A DNA stretch of 55,912 nucleotides from an uncultured bacterium (GTDB lineage: Bacteria; Bacillota; Clostridia; Lachnospirales; Lachnospiraceae). Below the pieces are notes generated by a model. The model searched no databases and was not told the origin of the DNA. It saw nothing but the letters and a program-made list of their open reading frames with translations. This document shows, one piece after another, positions 23,116 to 32,805 of this stretch (position 1 is its first letter; the number at the start of each line of letters is the position of its first letter). Location of the stretch: positions 1-55,912 of the forward strand of contig CANRWP010000019.1 in assembly GCA_947643595.1 (NCBI GenBank), in the 5' to 3' direction. Both the position numbers and the translations under genes were made by a program.

Positions 23116-24876
23116 ATGAAAAAATTGAACAAACTGTTTCGACTCACCAAAACGATTCTTGCGCTGTCGCTTGTCGCCGTGCTCTCTCTTTCCTCCACCG
23201 TCGTCGTAAACGCGGCGTCTCTGGGGATCGATGTGTCCAAGTATCAGGGCGGCATCAACTGGGGGGCAGTTCCCTCCTCAGGCGTTACCTACGCTTTCAT
23301 CAAGGCCGGCAGCACCAAGAGCGGCGTGGACCCCGCTTTTGCCGCCAACGTGACTGGCGCCCAGGCGGCTGGCATCCGGACCGGCGTCTATATCTATTCC
23401 TACGCGACCAGCGTGGAGGGCGCCATCAACGAGGCCAATCTGCTCTTACAGTGGATCGAAGGTTACAACATCAACTTCCCCGTGGCTTTCGATATCGAAG
23501 ACAAAGTGCAGAAAGGACTGGACGCAAACACCGTCACCGCAATGTGTAATGCCTTCTGTGATGTGATCGCCGCGGCGGGATACCACCCCATCGTCTACAC
23601 CGGGGCAAACTTTTACCGCGCCCACATGACGCCTGCACTGCGCTACGATATCTGGATCGCGCAGTACGGCAAAGCCTGTGAGATCCCGGGACACGCCATC
23701 TGGCAGTCCACCCATCAGGGTTCCATCGCCGGCATAGCGGGAAACGTAGATATCAACTATATGTACAAGGATTACCACAACATGATCATCCCCGTGGGCT
23801 TCGCCCAGCGCGACGGCTTCACTTACTTTTACAACAATTACCGCATCCAGTTCGGCTGGGTGGATTTCAACGGCGCCCGCTACCACATGGACGCCCAGGG
23901 TCACATGAACACCGACTGGTTCACGGATGAATCCGGCACCTATTACCTCGCTGCGGACGGACACGCCCTCGTGGGACAAAACCAGGTAGGCCCCGACCGC
24001 TACTACTTTGACGAGGCGGGCCGCATCCAGAGCGGCTGGATCACAGTCGCGGACAATCAGTATTTCTACGACGGAAACAACGGCTGCCGCATGGTGACAG
24101 GCTGGTACAACGACGAGACCGGAAGACACTATCTCTTCCCGGCTGACGGTCATCTTGTGAAGGGCAGTATCAACATTGACAACAAAGATTACCTGTTCAG
24201 CGCTGAGGGCAGCATGCTGACCGACTGGCAGACTGTCAATGGCCTGAAATTCTACTACAACCCCGCCGACGGCGCTATGGTCAGAGGATGGCTGGGCGAT
24301 ATCGCGAACCGCTACTACCTCTCCCCTGTGGACGGCCACATGGTGACAGGCTACCAGAATATCGAGAACGCGAACTATTACTTCAATGAGAACGGCGTTA
24401 TGCAGACAGGTATGGTTAAGATCGCGGACGGCACTTTCTATTTTGATCCGAACACGGGCGCACAGCAGACCGGCTTCATCGGCGATATGACAAACCGCTA
24501 TTACTTCAACACGGCGGACGGCCGCATGGTGACAGGAGTCCAGACGATAAACGGCCAGACTTACTGCTTCGATGGAAACGGCAAAATGACCGTAGGCTGG
24601 CAGAATATCGGCGGTGCAAACTTCTATTTCAATCCCGCTGACGGCGCCATGGTAAAAGGCCTGATCCAGGGACCTGACGGCGTATACGGGACCTCCGAGG
24701 CGGACGGACATCAGCTGGTCAACGAGGCGGCAGTCATCGCTGGCGTAGCCAGATGCTTCGGCGGAGACGGAAAGCTGGTGATCAACGCTCCTTACACGAT
24801 CGGCGAAGCAGTCTATATCTGCGATGCCAACGGCGTGGCGGTTCCTGTAACCCCTCCCGCGCCTGCAGCACAGTAA
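23116..24876 (+). CDS. GH25 lysozyme with cell-wall-binding repeats
   Basis: The 586-residue secreted muramidase has a signal peptide (about 1-33, ending VVVNA). A GH25 domain (about 34-225) shows GIDVSKYQGGINWGAV with the N-terminal Asp and VAFDIEDKV with the catalytic acidic pair. About fifteen choline-binding-like repeats follow (WF-Y-AADGHALVG, GW-Y-DGHMVTG type). Some repeats are nearly identical at DNA level (ATGGTGACAGGC recurs near 24092, 24340 and 24524). It would cut peptidoglycan while anchored to wall polymers. AAGGAGAAC precedes the start. A strong terminator follows. It lies beside the van cluster, but I see no direct tie. Confidence 0.93.
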   Translation: MKKLNKLFRLTKTILALSLVAVLSLSSTVVVNAASLGIDVSKYQGGINWGAVPSSGVTYAFIKAGSTKSGVDPAFAANVTGAQAAGIRTGVYIYSYATSVEGAINEANLLLQWIEGYNINFPVAFDIEDKVQKGLDANTVTAMCNAFCDVIAAAGYHPIVYTGANFYRAHMTPALRYDIWIAQYGKACEIPGHAIWQSTHQGSIAGIAGNVDINYMYKDYHNMIIPVGFAQRDGFTYFYNNYRIQFGWVDFNGARYHMDAQGHMNTDWFTDESGTYYLAADGHALVGQNQVGPDRYYFDEAGRIQSGWITVADNQYFYDGNNGCRMVTGWYNDETGRHYLFPADGHLVKGSINIDNKDYLFSAEGSMLTDWQTVNGLKFYYNPADGAMVRGWLGDIANRYYLSPVDGHMVTGYQNIENANYYFNENGVMQTGMVKIADGTFYFDPNTGAQQTGFIGDMTNRYYFNTADGRMVTGVQTINGQTYCFDGNGKMTVGWQNIGGANFYFNPADGAMVKGLIQGPDGVYGTSEADGHQLVNEAAVIAGVARCFGGDGKLVINAPYTIGEAVYICDANGVAVPVTPPAPAAQ

Positions 24877-24891
24877 TCATGTAATGTAATA

Positions 24892-24923
24892 AAAAGCCGC
24901 GGGATTGTTGTCTCGCGGCTTTT
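24892..24923 (+). terminator. Terminator after the lysozyme gene
   Basis: A 10-bp GC-rich stem, AAAAGCCGCG (24892-24901) with CGCGGCTTTT (24914-24923), has a 12-nt loop and a terminal T run. It separates the lysozyme gene from the downstream Crp/Fnr-type gene, although read-through could still feed the latter. Confidence 0.88.
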
Positions 24924-24952
24924 ACAGGCTCTCAATCTATCGGAGGTTCTCC

Positions 24953-25654
24953 ATGCGACTGGAAGAATTATGGTTACAATACAGTTCCTACAATCAGTTT
25001 AATTACTCCATACTGCCGGAAGAGTTAAAGGAGAAGGGCATCACCGTCAAATTCCGTCCCAATGAGGTGATCATCAGCCAGGGAGACTTCCCGCGGTACA
25101 TCTATTTTATCATGGAGGGGATCGCTTTCGGCACAAGAAACTACAATGATGGAAATAACTACCGTTATTTTACACTGACTCCCTCCACCGGATCCATCGG
25201 CCTTCTGGAAGTTGTCGCCCACAAACCGAGAGCCGTGGCGACAGTGATCGCCGCCACGGATATGAAAATGCTGAAACTGGATTCAGCCATCGCCTATGAA
25301 TATATCACGAATCACACCGAAATGCTCAGACGCTGTGCCTATATCGTGGCGGATGACCTCTACCAGCGCTCCGGAAACGACGGCTTTTTATATTACAAGA
25401 GAGGACTCGACCGCGTGCGCTACTATCTGGTGCAATATTACCTCATGCACTCCTCCGATGAAAAGACGCTGGTCGTGGAACCGGACTATCAGACCCTCGC
25501 CAGCAACATCGGCCTCAGCGTCCGCACCGTGGTCCGCTGCGTCCAAAAATTAAAACAGGCGGACGAAGTCTCCTCCTTCCGCCGCAAACTGACGATCACA
25601 TCCGCCCAGCACGCCAGAAGCATGGCTGAAATACAGCCGCTTCTGCCCTCTTAA
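24953..25654 (+). CDS. Crp/Fnr-family transcription regulator
   Basis: The 233-residue protein has a cyclic-nucleotide-binding-type beta barrel (about 30-120: VKFRPNEVIISQGDFPRYIYFIMEG) and a C-terminal winged helix with the recognition region QTLASNIGLSVRTVVRCVQKLKQ. It lacks the N-terminal cysteines of FNR, so it is not an obvious oxygen sensor, and the ligand pocket lacks the RSA motif of true CRP. The start at 24953 has GGAGG six bases upstream; a longer reading would run into the terminator. It converges with yjjW, with stops 9 bp apart. Confidence 0.85.
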   Translation: MRLEELWLQYSSYNQFNYSILPEELKEKGITVKFRPNEVIISQGDFPRYIYFIMEGIAFGTRNYNDGNNYRYFTLTPSTGSIGLLEVVAHKPRAVATVIAATDMKMLKLDSAIAYEYITNHTEMLRRCAYIVADDLYQRSGNDGFLYYKRGLDRVRYYLVQYYLMHSSDEKTLVVEPDYQTLASNIGLSVRTVVRCVQKLKQADEVSSFRRKLTITSAQHARSMAEIQPLLPS

Positions 25655-25663
25655 AAACGATTG

Positions 25664-26521
25664 TCACGTGATGACGATCTCTCTCACACCGTTCTTCCTC
25701 GCCAGATCACCGAGCTCTTCCATCTCCTGATCCGAGGGCTCCGGAATATTCAAATATTCCTCCCTCACCCCGAAATGACGGAATTTGATCAGCTTATAGC
25801 GCACCTCCGGACAGGCGGCGATCAGGCTGCTCCCGAGTTCCACCGTCCGTCTATTGTCCACCACCCCGGGCACTACCACGGTGCGTATCTCATACAGCTT
25901 CCCAAGCTCCGCCATCCGCTTTATATTTTCCACAGGATTATGGAGCCCCATACCGGTCAGTTTCCTGTGATCTTTCTCCGTCCCCGCCTTCAGATCGATC
26001 ATCGTCTTATCCGTCACACGCAGGAAATCCTCCTTATTCCACAGCGGGACCTGCCCGTTGGTATCCGCATAGGCAGTCTTCCCCTCCTTTTTCACCAGCC
26101 CGTAGAGTTCTGTCAGAAAATCGAGATGCAGCGTGCACTCCCCGCCGGATGTAGTGATACCGTCGATAAACGGAAAATACGGCAGGATCTCCTCCATCAC
26201 TTCCTCGGCCGTCATATTTCTTATTTTCGGGGAGGCGCTGTTCCCGCAGGTCCTGATACAGGTATCACAGTTACAGCACTTTGAGATATCATACGCCACA
26301 TAGCGCTCTCCTGCCTCCTCCGCCATCTGAATCGCCCCCGCAGGACAGGCTTCCACGCATGCCCCACAGGCTCTGCAGGGATGAATCGTCTCCGGATTAT
26401 GACAGTAGAGACAGTTCTGATTGCACCCCTGCAAAAAGATCGCCGTACGGTTCCCGAAACCGTCCACCGCACTGAACGAAATAATTTTATTGACAGGCGC
26501 CGTACCGGCTGTTTTTCTCAT
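25664..26521 (-). CDS. yjjW: Glycyl radical enzyme activase, YjjW family
   Basis: The 285-residue radical SAM enzyme installs the glycyl radical on its partner, YjjI. The SAM cluster motif is in GCNQNCLYCHNPE. An inserted ferredoxin-like domain with eight cysteines (CRACGACVEACPAGA and CCNCDTCIRTCGNSA) follows at about 45-95. The TSGGECTLH motif binds SAM. AGAGGTG precedes the start, 15 bp after yjjI. It is the last gene of the seven-gene nucleoside operon. Confidence 0.9.
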   Translation of the reverse strand: MRKTAGTAPVNKIISFSAVDGFGNRTAIFLQGCNQNCLYCHNPETIHPCRACGACVEACPAGAIQMAEEAGERYVAYDISKCCNCDTCIRTCGNSASPKIRNMTAEEVMEEILPYFPFIDGITTSGGECTLHLDFLTELYGLVKKEGKTAYADTNGQVPLWNKEDFLRVTDKTMIDLKAGTEKDHRKLTGMGLHNPVENIKRMAELGKLYEIRTVVVPGVVDNRRTVELGSSLIAACPEVRYKLIKFRHFGVREEYLNIPEPSDQEMEELGDLARKNGVREIVIT

Positions 26522-26536
26522 TTTTTACACCTCTGT

Positions 26537-28039
26537 TCACTCTTTTGCTTCCCCGCGCACCTTTCGGTCCAACAGATGCAGATTCCTGTGCACCTCCGAC
26601 CCGTTCACGGTCGCCTCGTTCAGCGTCGCCTCGTTATTGCGGAACTTCTCGATATCCGACTTCTTCACCAGATACCCGGTCACCCGGACCAGATCGGAAT
26701 CGCTTCCATAGAAGGAGAGATATCTTGCCCCGGATCGGAAAGCCCCCTTCATAATATCCGCCAGATACTGCGGATTTCTCTTCACCGTCTCCTCAAACGG
26801 AAACAACTCGCCGCACCCCGCGTCGCAGTCCTGGTGCATCCGGATAAAGTTCATGATCTGGAACGGCAGTTCCGGCTCCTCCCCGATGGGAATCCTTCCG
26901 CCGGGCGTTCCCCCGCTGTCCTCCATCACGCCGACCTGGGCGTGAAGGCCGTACTTTCCGTACCTGCAGGGCCGCTTATCGATCTCCTCCCTGAGACGCC
27001 GCATGATCTTCTCGCCGAAGGCATCCGCCTCCTTCCCTTTCCCGAAGCGCTCCTCCGGCCTGTGAAGTCCCAGCACACCGTTGACGCACTCAGCCAGCCC
27101 CACAAAGCCGAACATACCGATCATATGATCCCTGTCCTTTTTAATCAGGCCCTCGTCGTACAGGAAAGTATTCTCATAGTAACTGCAGTCGTCCACGATA
27201 AACTCACAGCGGCTGTCGATCGCGTCGCAGACCGCCGTCACCGCGTCGGGGATCACCCTGTCCAAAAGATCCTCCGGGCTCTCTGCCAGCTCCGGCAGCT
27301 TATGCATGTTGAGCCGCACCAGCGTCAGCCCGCAGCCCCCGATGGGCAGCACATTATAGCAGCTCACCACCGCGTAGTTTCCCATATCCTTCCGGTACAG
27401 CGCATCATTGGCGAAACTCGGTTTCGCCGCCGTCATCGCCGTATCCAGAGCCGCGCGCAGGTAATCGTCCGGCGTATCCTCTCTGTACAGCAATGTCATA
27501 TTCGGACATGGTCTCTGCATCTCGGCAGTCAGCTTCAGGATGATCCGTCCGGCTTTTGAATCCCGGGGGCCTAAATTCGCATGACAAAAAGCATTGGAGA
27601 TCGTCCGGTCCACGTGGGTGAGCAGGAAGCGGATCGCTTTCTCCGCCTCCGCCTCCTCCCTGACAAAAGGTTCCAGGAGTTCATCCAGACAGCCGATATA
27701 GACCGGCAGCCCGCCGTCCGCCGGGATATTGTGGTAGAGACACAAAAGATTCCCCACCGCGTCCCAGATGTCCTTCGGCGGCTCCAACATCAGAAATTTG
27801 CTTCCCTGCCTCAGAAAGAGTTCATAGTCCGGCACGCAGTAGCGGGTGCGGTAGGGCGTCTTCCCTTCAAACATATCCATCATCGCGCCATTTTCAAAAT
27901 ACTCTCTCGATTTCTCCGTATACCGCACCAGCTCCACCGAATTCTCCGCGATCTTCGCCATATCCTTCAGGCGCTGCCTGAACGTGACTCTCGGGTTCTT
28001 GATCGTATACAAAATATCCTGTGTCATATCATTTGTCAT
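26537..28039 (-). CDS. yjjI: Glycyl radical enzyme of unknown substrate, YjjI family
   Basis: The 500-residue protein is a compact member of the pyruvate formate-lyase superfamily. The radical site is RVTGY with Gly near 455, and the cysteines of VSCYNVLPIGGCGLT (near 255-270) are the likely thiyl region. Its reaction is not known to me. I chose the ATG at 28039; longer readings overlap the permease gene upstream. It lies between ABC nucleoside transporter genes and its activase, with 15-16 bp gaps. In Escherichia coli yjjI-yjjW lie next to the deo nucleoside genes, so both contexts point to nucleoside or pentose breakdown. Confidence 0.9.
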   Translation of the reverse strand: MTNDMTQDILYTIKNPRVTFRQRLKDMAKIAENSVELVRYTEKSREYFENGAMMDMFEGKTPYRTRYCVPDYELFLRQGSKFLMLEPPKDIWDAVGNLLCLYHNIPADGGLPVYIGCLDELLEPFVREEAEAEKAIRFLLTHVDRTISNAFCHANLGPRDSKAGRIILKLTAEMQRPCPNMTLLYREDTPDDYLRAALDTAMTAAKPSFANDALYRKDMGNYAVVSCYNVLPIGGCGLTLVRLNMHKLPELAESPEDLLDRVIPDAVTAVCDAIDSRCEFIVDDCSYYENTFLYDEGLIKKDRDHMIGMFGFVGLAECVNGVLGLHRPEERFGKGKEADAFGEKIMRRLREEIDKRPCRYGKYGLHAQVGVMEDSGGTPGGRIPIGEEPELPFQIMNFIRMHQDCDAGCGELFPFEETVKRNPQYLADIMKGAFRSGARYLSFYGSDSDLVRVTGYLVKKSDIEKFRNNEATLNEATVNGSEVHRNLHLLDRKVRGEAKE

Positions 28040-28055
28040 AACATGTTGCCCCTTT

Positions 28056-28973
28056 CTAAACATTCTTGCTCTTCTTATACGCCCTGACTGAGAAGATCGC
28101 CAGCCCGGCCAGTGTAGCACAGTAAGGGATTGTCTTTACCAGGTCGGAAGGCCACCCTAACGTCGCCACCGCGTTGGAGAGAGCGTCCGCCACTCCGAAC
28201 AACAGGGAAGTCGCCGCTGTCCCCAGGGGATGCTGCATTCCCATGGCCTCCGCCGCAAGCGCGATCCATCCGCGCCCGCTGACCATATCCCTGGAAAACC
28301 ACGATACGTAGCCCATGGACATGAACGCTCCGCCGAAACCGCACATCAGCCCGCTTAAAAGCAGAGCGATCGTCTGCGTCTTTATCACGCTGATTCCCAC
28401 AGAATCAGCCGCCTCCTTCTTTTCACCTACCGCCCGCAGGTGATATCCCAGGGGCGTCTTCTTCAACAGATACCAGGTGAAGATCACCGCTATGACCGCC
28501 ACATAGGTCAAAACGTTATGTCCCGATATGACGGGCCCGATGATCGGGATATCTCCGATGATCGGAATATTGATATTGGGCAGCACTTTGCTCGGCAGGG
28601 ACACGCTGGTTCCCTTGTCGTGAGCCGCCAGATACAGGAAAAATACCGTCCCGCCGCTGGCAAGGCTGTTGATGGCGATACCTCCCAGAATGATGTTTGT
28701 CTTATAGTACAGTGTAAAGAACGCCATCACGCCCGCTGCCGCCACCGCAAACAGAATAGCGCACAAAAGTCCCAAAAACGCACTGCCGAATACATAACTG
28801 AAATACATACCCGCGAAGGCCGCTATCAGCATCATACCTTCCAGCGCAATGTTCGGCACGCCCGCTATATCCGATAATACGGCTCCCATGGATGCAAAGA
28901 GCAGGGGCGTGGTCACACGGAAAATAGAATAAAAGAAATCACTTGTAAAAATAAGTCTCATAAACGCATTCAT
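28056..28973 (-). CDS. Nucleoside ABC transporter permease (YufQ/RnsD-like)
   Basis: The 305-residue membrane protein is one of two BranchedAA-type permeases of a BMP-family nucleoside importer. It opens FMRLIFTSDFFYSIFRVTTP and has about eight to ten hydrophobic helices, with GVPNIALEGMMLIAAFAG near the start, a typical motif of this permease type. The ATG at 28973 overlaps the stop of the other permease gene (ATGA) and has GGGGGAG upstream. The product would form the channel with the next permease. Confidence 0.9.
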   Translation of the reverse strand: MNAFMRLIFTSDFFYSIFRVTTPLLFASMGAVLSDIAGVPNIALEGMMLIAAFAGMYFSYVFGSAFLGLLCAILFAVAAAGVMAFFTLYYKTNIILGGIAINSLASGGTVFFLYLAAHDKGTSVSLPSKVLPNINIPIIGDIPIIGPVISGHNVLTYVAVIAVIFTWYLLKKTPLGYHLRAVGEKKEAADSVGISVIKTQTIALLLSGLMCGFGGAFMSMGYVSWFSRDMVSGRGWIALAAEAMGMQHPLGTAATSLLFGVADALSNAVATLGWPSDLVKTIPYCATLAGLAIFSVRAYKKSKNV

Positions 28974-30013
28974 TTCTTCTCCCCCTTCTCGATCCAACGC
29001 TGTTTATATTTGTGCAGGAAACGCTCCGCTGAGATCAACAGGATGATGATACTCTGCAGGATCGCGATCATCTCCGTCGGAATATCGGACGAACGGTTCA
29101 CCAGGTCAGCTCCGACACGCAGATAGCTGACGAAGAACGCTGCGCCGATCACGCCCAGGGGATTGTTGCCCGCCAGCATCGCGATCATCGCTCCGTCAAA
29201 ACCGTAGCCCGGAAGAGCCGTCCACTCAAACCGTTTGTGCAGGCCGATACACTCTATGATACCGCCCGCGCCGGCGATGGCTCCTGCCACCATATGTACA
29301 ACCAAAATAACTTTCGCCACGTTTATGCCGGAGTAGGAGGCGAACTTCGCATTGTTGCCCGTCATCCTGATCTCATATCCCCACTTGCTCTTGTACATAA
29401 AAAGATATACCAGTACGGCACATGCTATGGCGATCAGGAACCCCGCATGGATCCTTGTCCCGGGCACGATCGTCGCAAGCAGCGCTTTCTTTCTGTATTT
29501 GTAGGATACCAAAGAGGCAACTGTCGGGTCGCGCAGCGCGTTGTTCAAAAGGTATAACCCCACGCCCAACAGGATATTGTTCATCATCAGCGATGTAACC
29601 ATCTCGTTGGCGCCGTATTTTGCCTTCAGGCCGCCGGGCACCATCATCACCACCATACCCACCAGAGCGCCCACCACGATCGCCGCAAGGGGCGCAAGCA
29701 CGGACGGAAATTTCGGCCAGATCGCCACAAAAGATCCCACCGCTCCCGCGATAAAGAAGATCCCCTCCCCGCCCAGATTGAACAGGTTTGCCTTAAACAT
29801 CACCGCCATGGCGAGGCCGGAAAAGATGAGCGGCACCGCCGTCTCCACTATATTGCCCAGATAGCTTCCCGAGGAAAAGGGCATCACCAAAAAAATCTTG
29901 ATGGATTCCACAGGCTGGTCGCTGACAAGAAGAATGATGACAAAAGCGACTAAAATCGCCACCAGCATGGAAACCACAGTTCTTATCATATTAAAAGAAC
30001 GCTCTCTGCTCAC
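28970..30013 (-). CDS. Nucleoside ABC transporter permease (YufP/RnsC-like)
   Basis: The 347-residue permease has about ten helices and the family stretch LIFSGLAMAVMFKANLFNLG followed by GEGIFF, plus GYGFDGAMIAMLAGNNPLGV near the C-terminus. The start is a GTG at 30013 that overlaps the stop of the ATPase gene (GTGA), with GGAGGG seven bases upstream, so translation is coupled. With the partner permease, ATPase and lipoprotein it completes a nucleoside importer. Confidence 0.9.
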   Translation of the reverse strand: MSRERSFNMIRTVVSMLVAILVAFVIILLVSDQPVESIKIFLVMPFSSGSYLGNIVETAVPLIFSGLAMAVMFKANLFNLGGEGIFFIAGAVGSFVAIWPKFPSVLAPLAAIVVGALVGMVVMMVPGGLKAKYGANEMVTSLMMNNILLGVGLYLLNNALRDPTVASLVSYKYRKKALLATIVPGTRIHAGFLIAIACAVLVYLFMYKSKWGYEIRMTGNNAKFASYSGINVAKVILVVHMVAGAIAGAGGIIECIGLHKRFEWTALPGYGFDGAMIAMLAGNNPLGVIGAAFFVSYLRVGADLVNRSSDIPTEMIAILQSIIILLISAERFLHKYKQRWIEKGEKK

Positions 30014-31560
30014 TGCACCGCCCTCCTTATCTGCTCCTCCTCATGGCGCTCAAGCCCCAGCATAAAGAGCCCCAGTTTTTCCTCGTTCAGCCCTTCAGTC
30101 TGGTCGAAGAATGCCACGATCTCTCCCTCGTACATCACCGCCACCACATCAGACAGCTTTAAGACTTCGCTCAAGTCCGCCGATACCAGCAGGACGGCAC
30201 AGCCGTCATCCCGCAGCTCCATGATCTTTTTGTGGATGATATGCGCCGCGCCAACGTCCACGCCTCTGGTAGGCTGTTCGGCGATCAGCACCTTCGGTTC
30301 ATGGCTGCATTCTCTCGCCACAACGACCTTCTGCATATTTCCGCCGGAGAGCATTCCCACCGGATGTCTGCCCCCAGAACAGCGGATCTCATAACTCTCG
30401 ATATTCTTTTTCGCGAACTCCGCGATCTTCTTATAATTTAAAAGGATCTTATTGCAGAACTCTTTTGTACTGTACCGGTTGGAGATCATGTTTTCCTCGA
30501 TGGACTCATGCCCCGCGATGCCCTGCTCGATACGGTCCTCCGGCACATAGCCGAACTGCGTTTTACGGATATCCTGAATCTTCATCTTCTCTATGGACGC
30601 TCCGCCCAGGCGGATATCCCCGTTTTTCAGGCTGCGCTTTTTGGTCATCAGGTCGATCAGCTCCACCTGACCGTTTCCCTGTACGCCGGCAATGCCGAAT
30701 ACCATGCCCTGGCGCACGCTGAAACTGAAGTCCTTCAAAACCTCCACGCCGTTTTTGTCGGTGTAGGACACCTTGTCCACGGCGATCCCCACCTCTCCCT
30801 TTTTGCAGGGTGTCCTTGTGATGGTCGTGTCCATCTCACAGCCCATGATCATGCTGGAGATCTCCTTCTCCGTCACATCCGCCGTATTGCGGCAGCCGAC
30901 AGTCTTTCCCGCTCTCATGACCGTGATCCGGTCGGAAATCTTTTTGATCTCCGGGATCTTGTGGGAGATAAAGACAATGGTATGTCCCTGCTCCTTTAAA
31001 TTGGTCAGCTCCTCAAAAAGCTGATCTGTCTCCTGAGGCGTCAGCACAGCCGTGGGCTCATCGAGGATCAGGATCTCCGCTCCTCTTGCCAGCGCTTTCA
31101 GGATCTCTATTTTTTGTTTGATACCCACCGGAAGGGTTCTTGTCACCGCTTTCGCGTCCACTTCCAGGTTATATTTTTTGCTGATCTCCTCGGTGAAGCG
31201 CACCGCCTCCTCCTCGTTGACGGAAAATCCCTTCTTCGGCTCCATGCCAAGGATAATATTCTGTGCCGCCGTAAAGGATTCCACCAGCATAAAATGCTGG
31301 TGGACCATGCCGATGCCATGCGCGATGGCATCCTTGGATGATGAGAACCTGACAGGCTCCCCCCTCAAGGTTATCGTTCCCGAAGACGGCGCTTCCATGC
31401 CGAACAATATCTTCATCAACGTGGATTTTCCGGCGCCGTTCTCACCGACCAGCGCATGTACTTCTCCCTTTTTCAGGTTAAAATTTACGATCTCATTGGC
31501 GACGATGCCGTTGCCGTAAATTTTAGAAATATCTTTCATCTCTAAAAGATAATTTTCCAT
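30010..31560 (-). CDS. Nucleoside ABC transporter ATP-binding protein (YufO/RnsB-like)
   Basis: The 516-residue protein has two fused ABC domains, as in sugar and nucleoside importers. The first has Walker A GENGAGKST and Walker B ILILDEPTAVLTP. The second has a degenerate Walker A (GVQGNGQVE), a signature LSGGNMQKVVVARE, and AEQPTRGVDVGA in place of the usual Walker B. GGAGGGG precedes the ATG. It lies 18 bp after the lipoprotein gene. Confidence 0.92.
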   Translation of the reverse strand: MENYLLEMKDISKIYGNGIVANEIVNFNLKKGEVHALVGENGAGKSTLMKILFGMEAPSSGTITLRGEPVRFSSSKDAIAHGIGMVHQHFMLVESFTAAQNIILGMEPKKGFSVNEEEAVRFTEEISKKYNLEVDAKAVTRTLPVGIKQKIEILKALARGAEILILDEPTAVLTPQETDQLFEELTNLKEQGHTIVFISHKIPEIKKISDRITVMRAGKTVGCRNTADVTEKEISSMIMGCEMDTTITRTPCKKGEVGIAVDKVSYTDKNGVEVLKDFSFSVRQGMVFGIAGVQGNGQVELIDLMTKKRSLKNGDIRLGGASIEKMKIQDIRKTQFGYVPEDRIEQGIAGHESIEENMISNRYSTKEFCNKILLNYKKIAEFAKKNIESYEIRCSGGRHPVGMLSGGNMQKVVVARECSHEPKVLIAEQPTRGVDVGAAHIIHKKIMELRDDGCAVLLVSADLSEVLKLSDVVAVMYEGEIVAFFDQTEGLNEEKLGLFMLGLERHEEEQIRRAVQ

Positions 31561-31578
31561 CAGGTCCCCCTCCGTAAT

Positions 31579-32745
31579 TTATGGACGAACTGCGTCACGG
31601 ATCTCGTTGATCTTATCCGTGGTAATGCCCTCGTTAGGTGTCATTGTCACTTCGCCTTTTACCACTTGCTCTTTCAGCTCCTCGATCCTCGCACGCGCGT
31701 CGTCAGAGAGAAGTTTCTCATAAAACTCGTTCTCCGCAATACCCACAGCGCCGGTCTCAATGCCGAACACTTCCCTCTTGCCGTAATTGACATCGCCCTT
31801 CATCGCTCTGTCCACAACGTTGACAGCGTTCTGGGGAATGTTTTTGATCGCGGATGTGATGATCACGTTCGCCATCTCAGGCTTCGTGTCCTTCAGAGCC
31901 TCCGCCTGGTCGGAATCCACACCGATGGCGAATTTGCCCTGCTGCACTGCCGCGTCGATCACACCGAGACCGGACTGTCCTGCCGCCGCAAAGACAACGG
32001 ATACATCGTTGTAGAGCAAAAGCCCGTTCTCCTTGCCCTTCGCCGTATCGGTAAAGCTGCCCACATAGGATGTGGCTACTTTGATATCGGGGTTGATCGC
32101 CTGCGCGCCCTCGATATAGCCTACCAGGAACTCGTTGATGCCCGGGATATCCATACCGCCCACAAAGCCGATCGCATCCTCGCCGAGCTCTTCCGCTTTC
32201 AAAGCAGCCGCCGCGCCCGCAAGGTAACACATCTCGTTGTTCTTCGTACCCATGATATAGACGTTTGCAGGGGGCTCAGCCATCTCGTCATCCAGATTGA
32301 TGAACTTCTGGTCAGGATATTCCTCCGCCACCTGTACCAACGCGTCATCATTGTTGCTGGAGATCGTAAGGATCAGGTCGTAATCCTTTTTGCACATATC
32401 CACAAGTGCCGGATAGTATTTGGAAGTATCGGTTCCCGCTTCCACGTACTCCACTTCCACGCCGAGCTCTGATTTCAGTGGTTCGATCGATGCGAATGCC
32501 GCGTCAAAGAAGGATTTATCTCCCAGTGTGCCGGGGATCATCAGACCTACTCTGTAGGTGCCGCCCTCAGCCGCTCCTTCCGCCGCCGCTTCCGGCGCTT
32601 CCTCAGTCTCCGCCTCCGCGGCAGTCTCCTCAGCCGGCGCTTCCGCAGTTGTCTCCACCTCATCGGGTTCCGGCGCGCCGCAGCCGACGAGCAGCCCGGC
32701 AGTCATGCAAAATGCCAGTACCGTTGCAATAACTTTTCTCTTCAT
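31579..32745 (-). CDS. BMP-family nucleoside-binding lipoprotein
   Basis: The 388-residue lipoprotein has the lipobox LLVGC (Cys22) followed by an acidic, Ala/Glu-rich tether (about 23-62). The BMP/PnrA binding domain opens with YRVGLMIPGTLGDKSFFDAA and has VVFAAAGQSGLGVIDAA and FAIGVDSDQAEAL. It would capture nucleosides outside the membrane for the permeases encoded next. GGAGG precedes the start. It is the second gene of the operon, 60 bp after the nucleoside hydrolase gene. Confidence 0.92.
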   Translation of the reverse strand: MKRKVIATVLAFCMTAGLLVGCGAPEPDEVETTAEAPAEETAAEAETEEAPEAAAEGAAEGGTYRVGLMIPGTLGDKSFFDAAFASIEPLKSELGVEVEYVEAGTDTSKYYPALVDMCKKDYDLILTISSNNDDALVQVAEEYPDQKFINLDDEMAEPPANVYIMGTKNNEMCYLAGAAAALKAEELGEDAIGFVGGMDIPGINEFLVGYIEGAQAINPDIKVATSYVGSFTDTAKGKENGLLLYNDVSVVFAAAGQSGLGVIDAAVQQGKFAIGVDSDQAEALKDTKPEMANVIITSAIKNIPQNAVNVVDRAMKGDVNYGKREVFGIETGAVGIAENEFYEKLLSDDARARIEELKEQVVKGEVTMTPNEGITTDKINEIRDAVRP

Positions 32746-32805
32746 GTCTCTTTTTCCTCCGTTTTTTTTGTTTATCTCAACCGCAGGACGCGGTTTACGA
32801 TCTCT

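Noticed and set aside
23446-24711. A 421-codon minus-strand frame opposite the GH25 lysozyme
   Set aside because: The sense strand encodes a motif-perfect lysozyme with repeats; the antisense frame only mirrors the repeat periodicity.
26381-27559. A 392-codon plus-strand frame opposite yjjI and yjjW
   Set aside because: Antisense to two enzymes with clear catalytic motifs; composition typical of a shadow.
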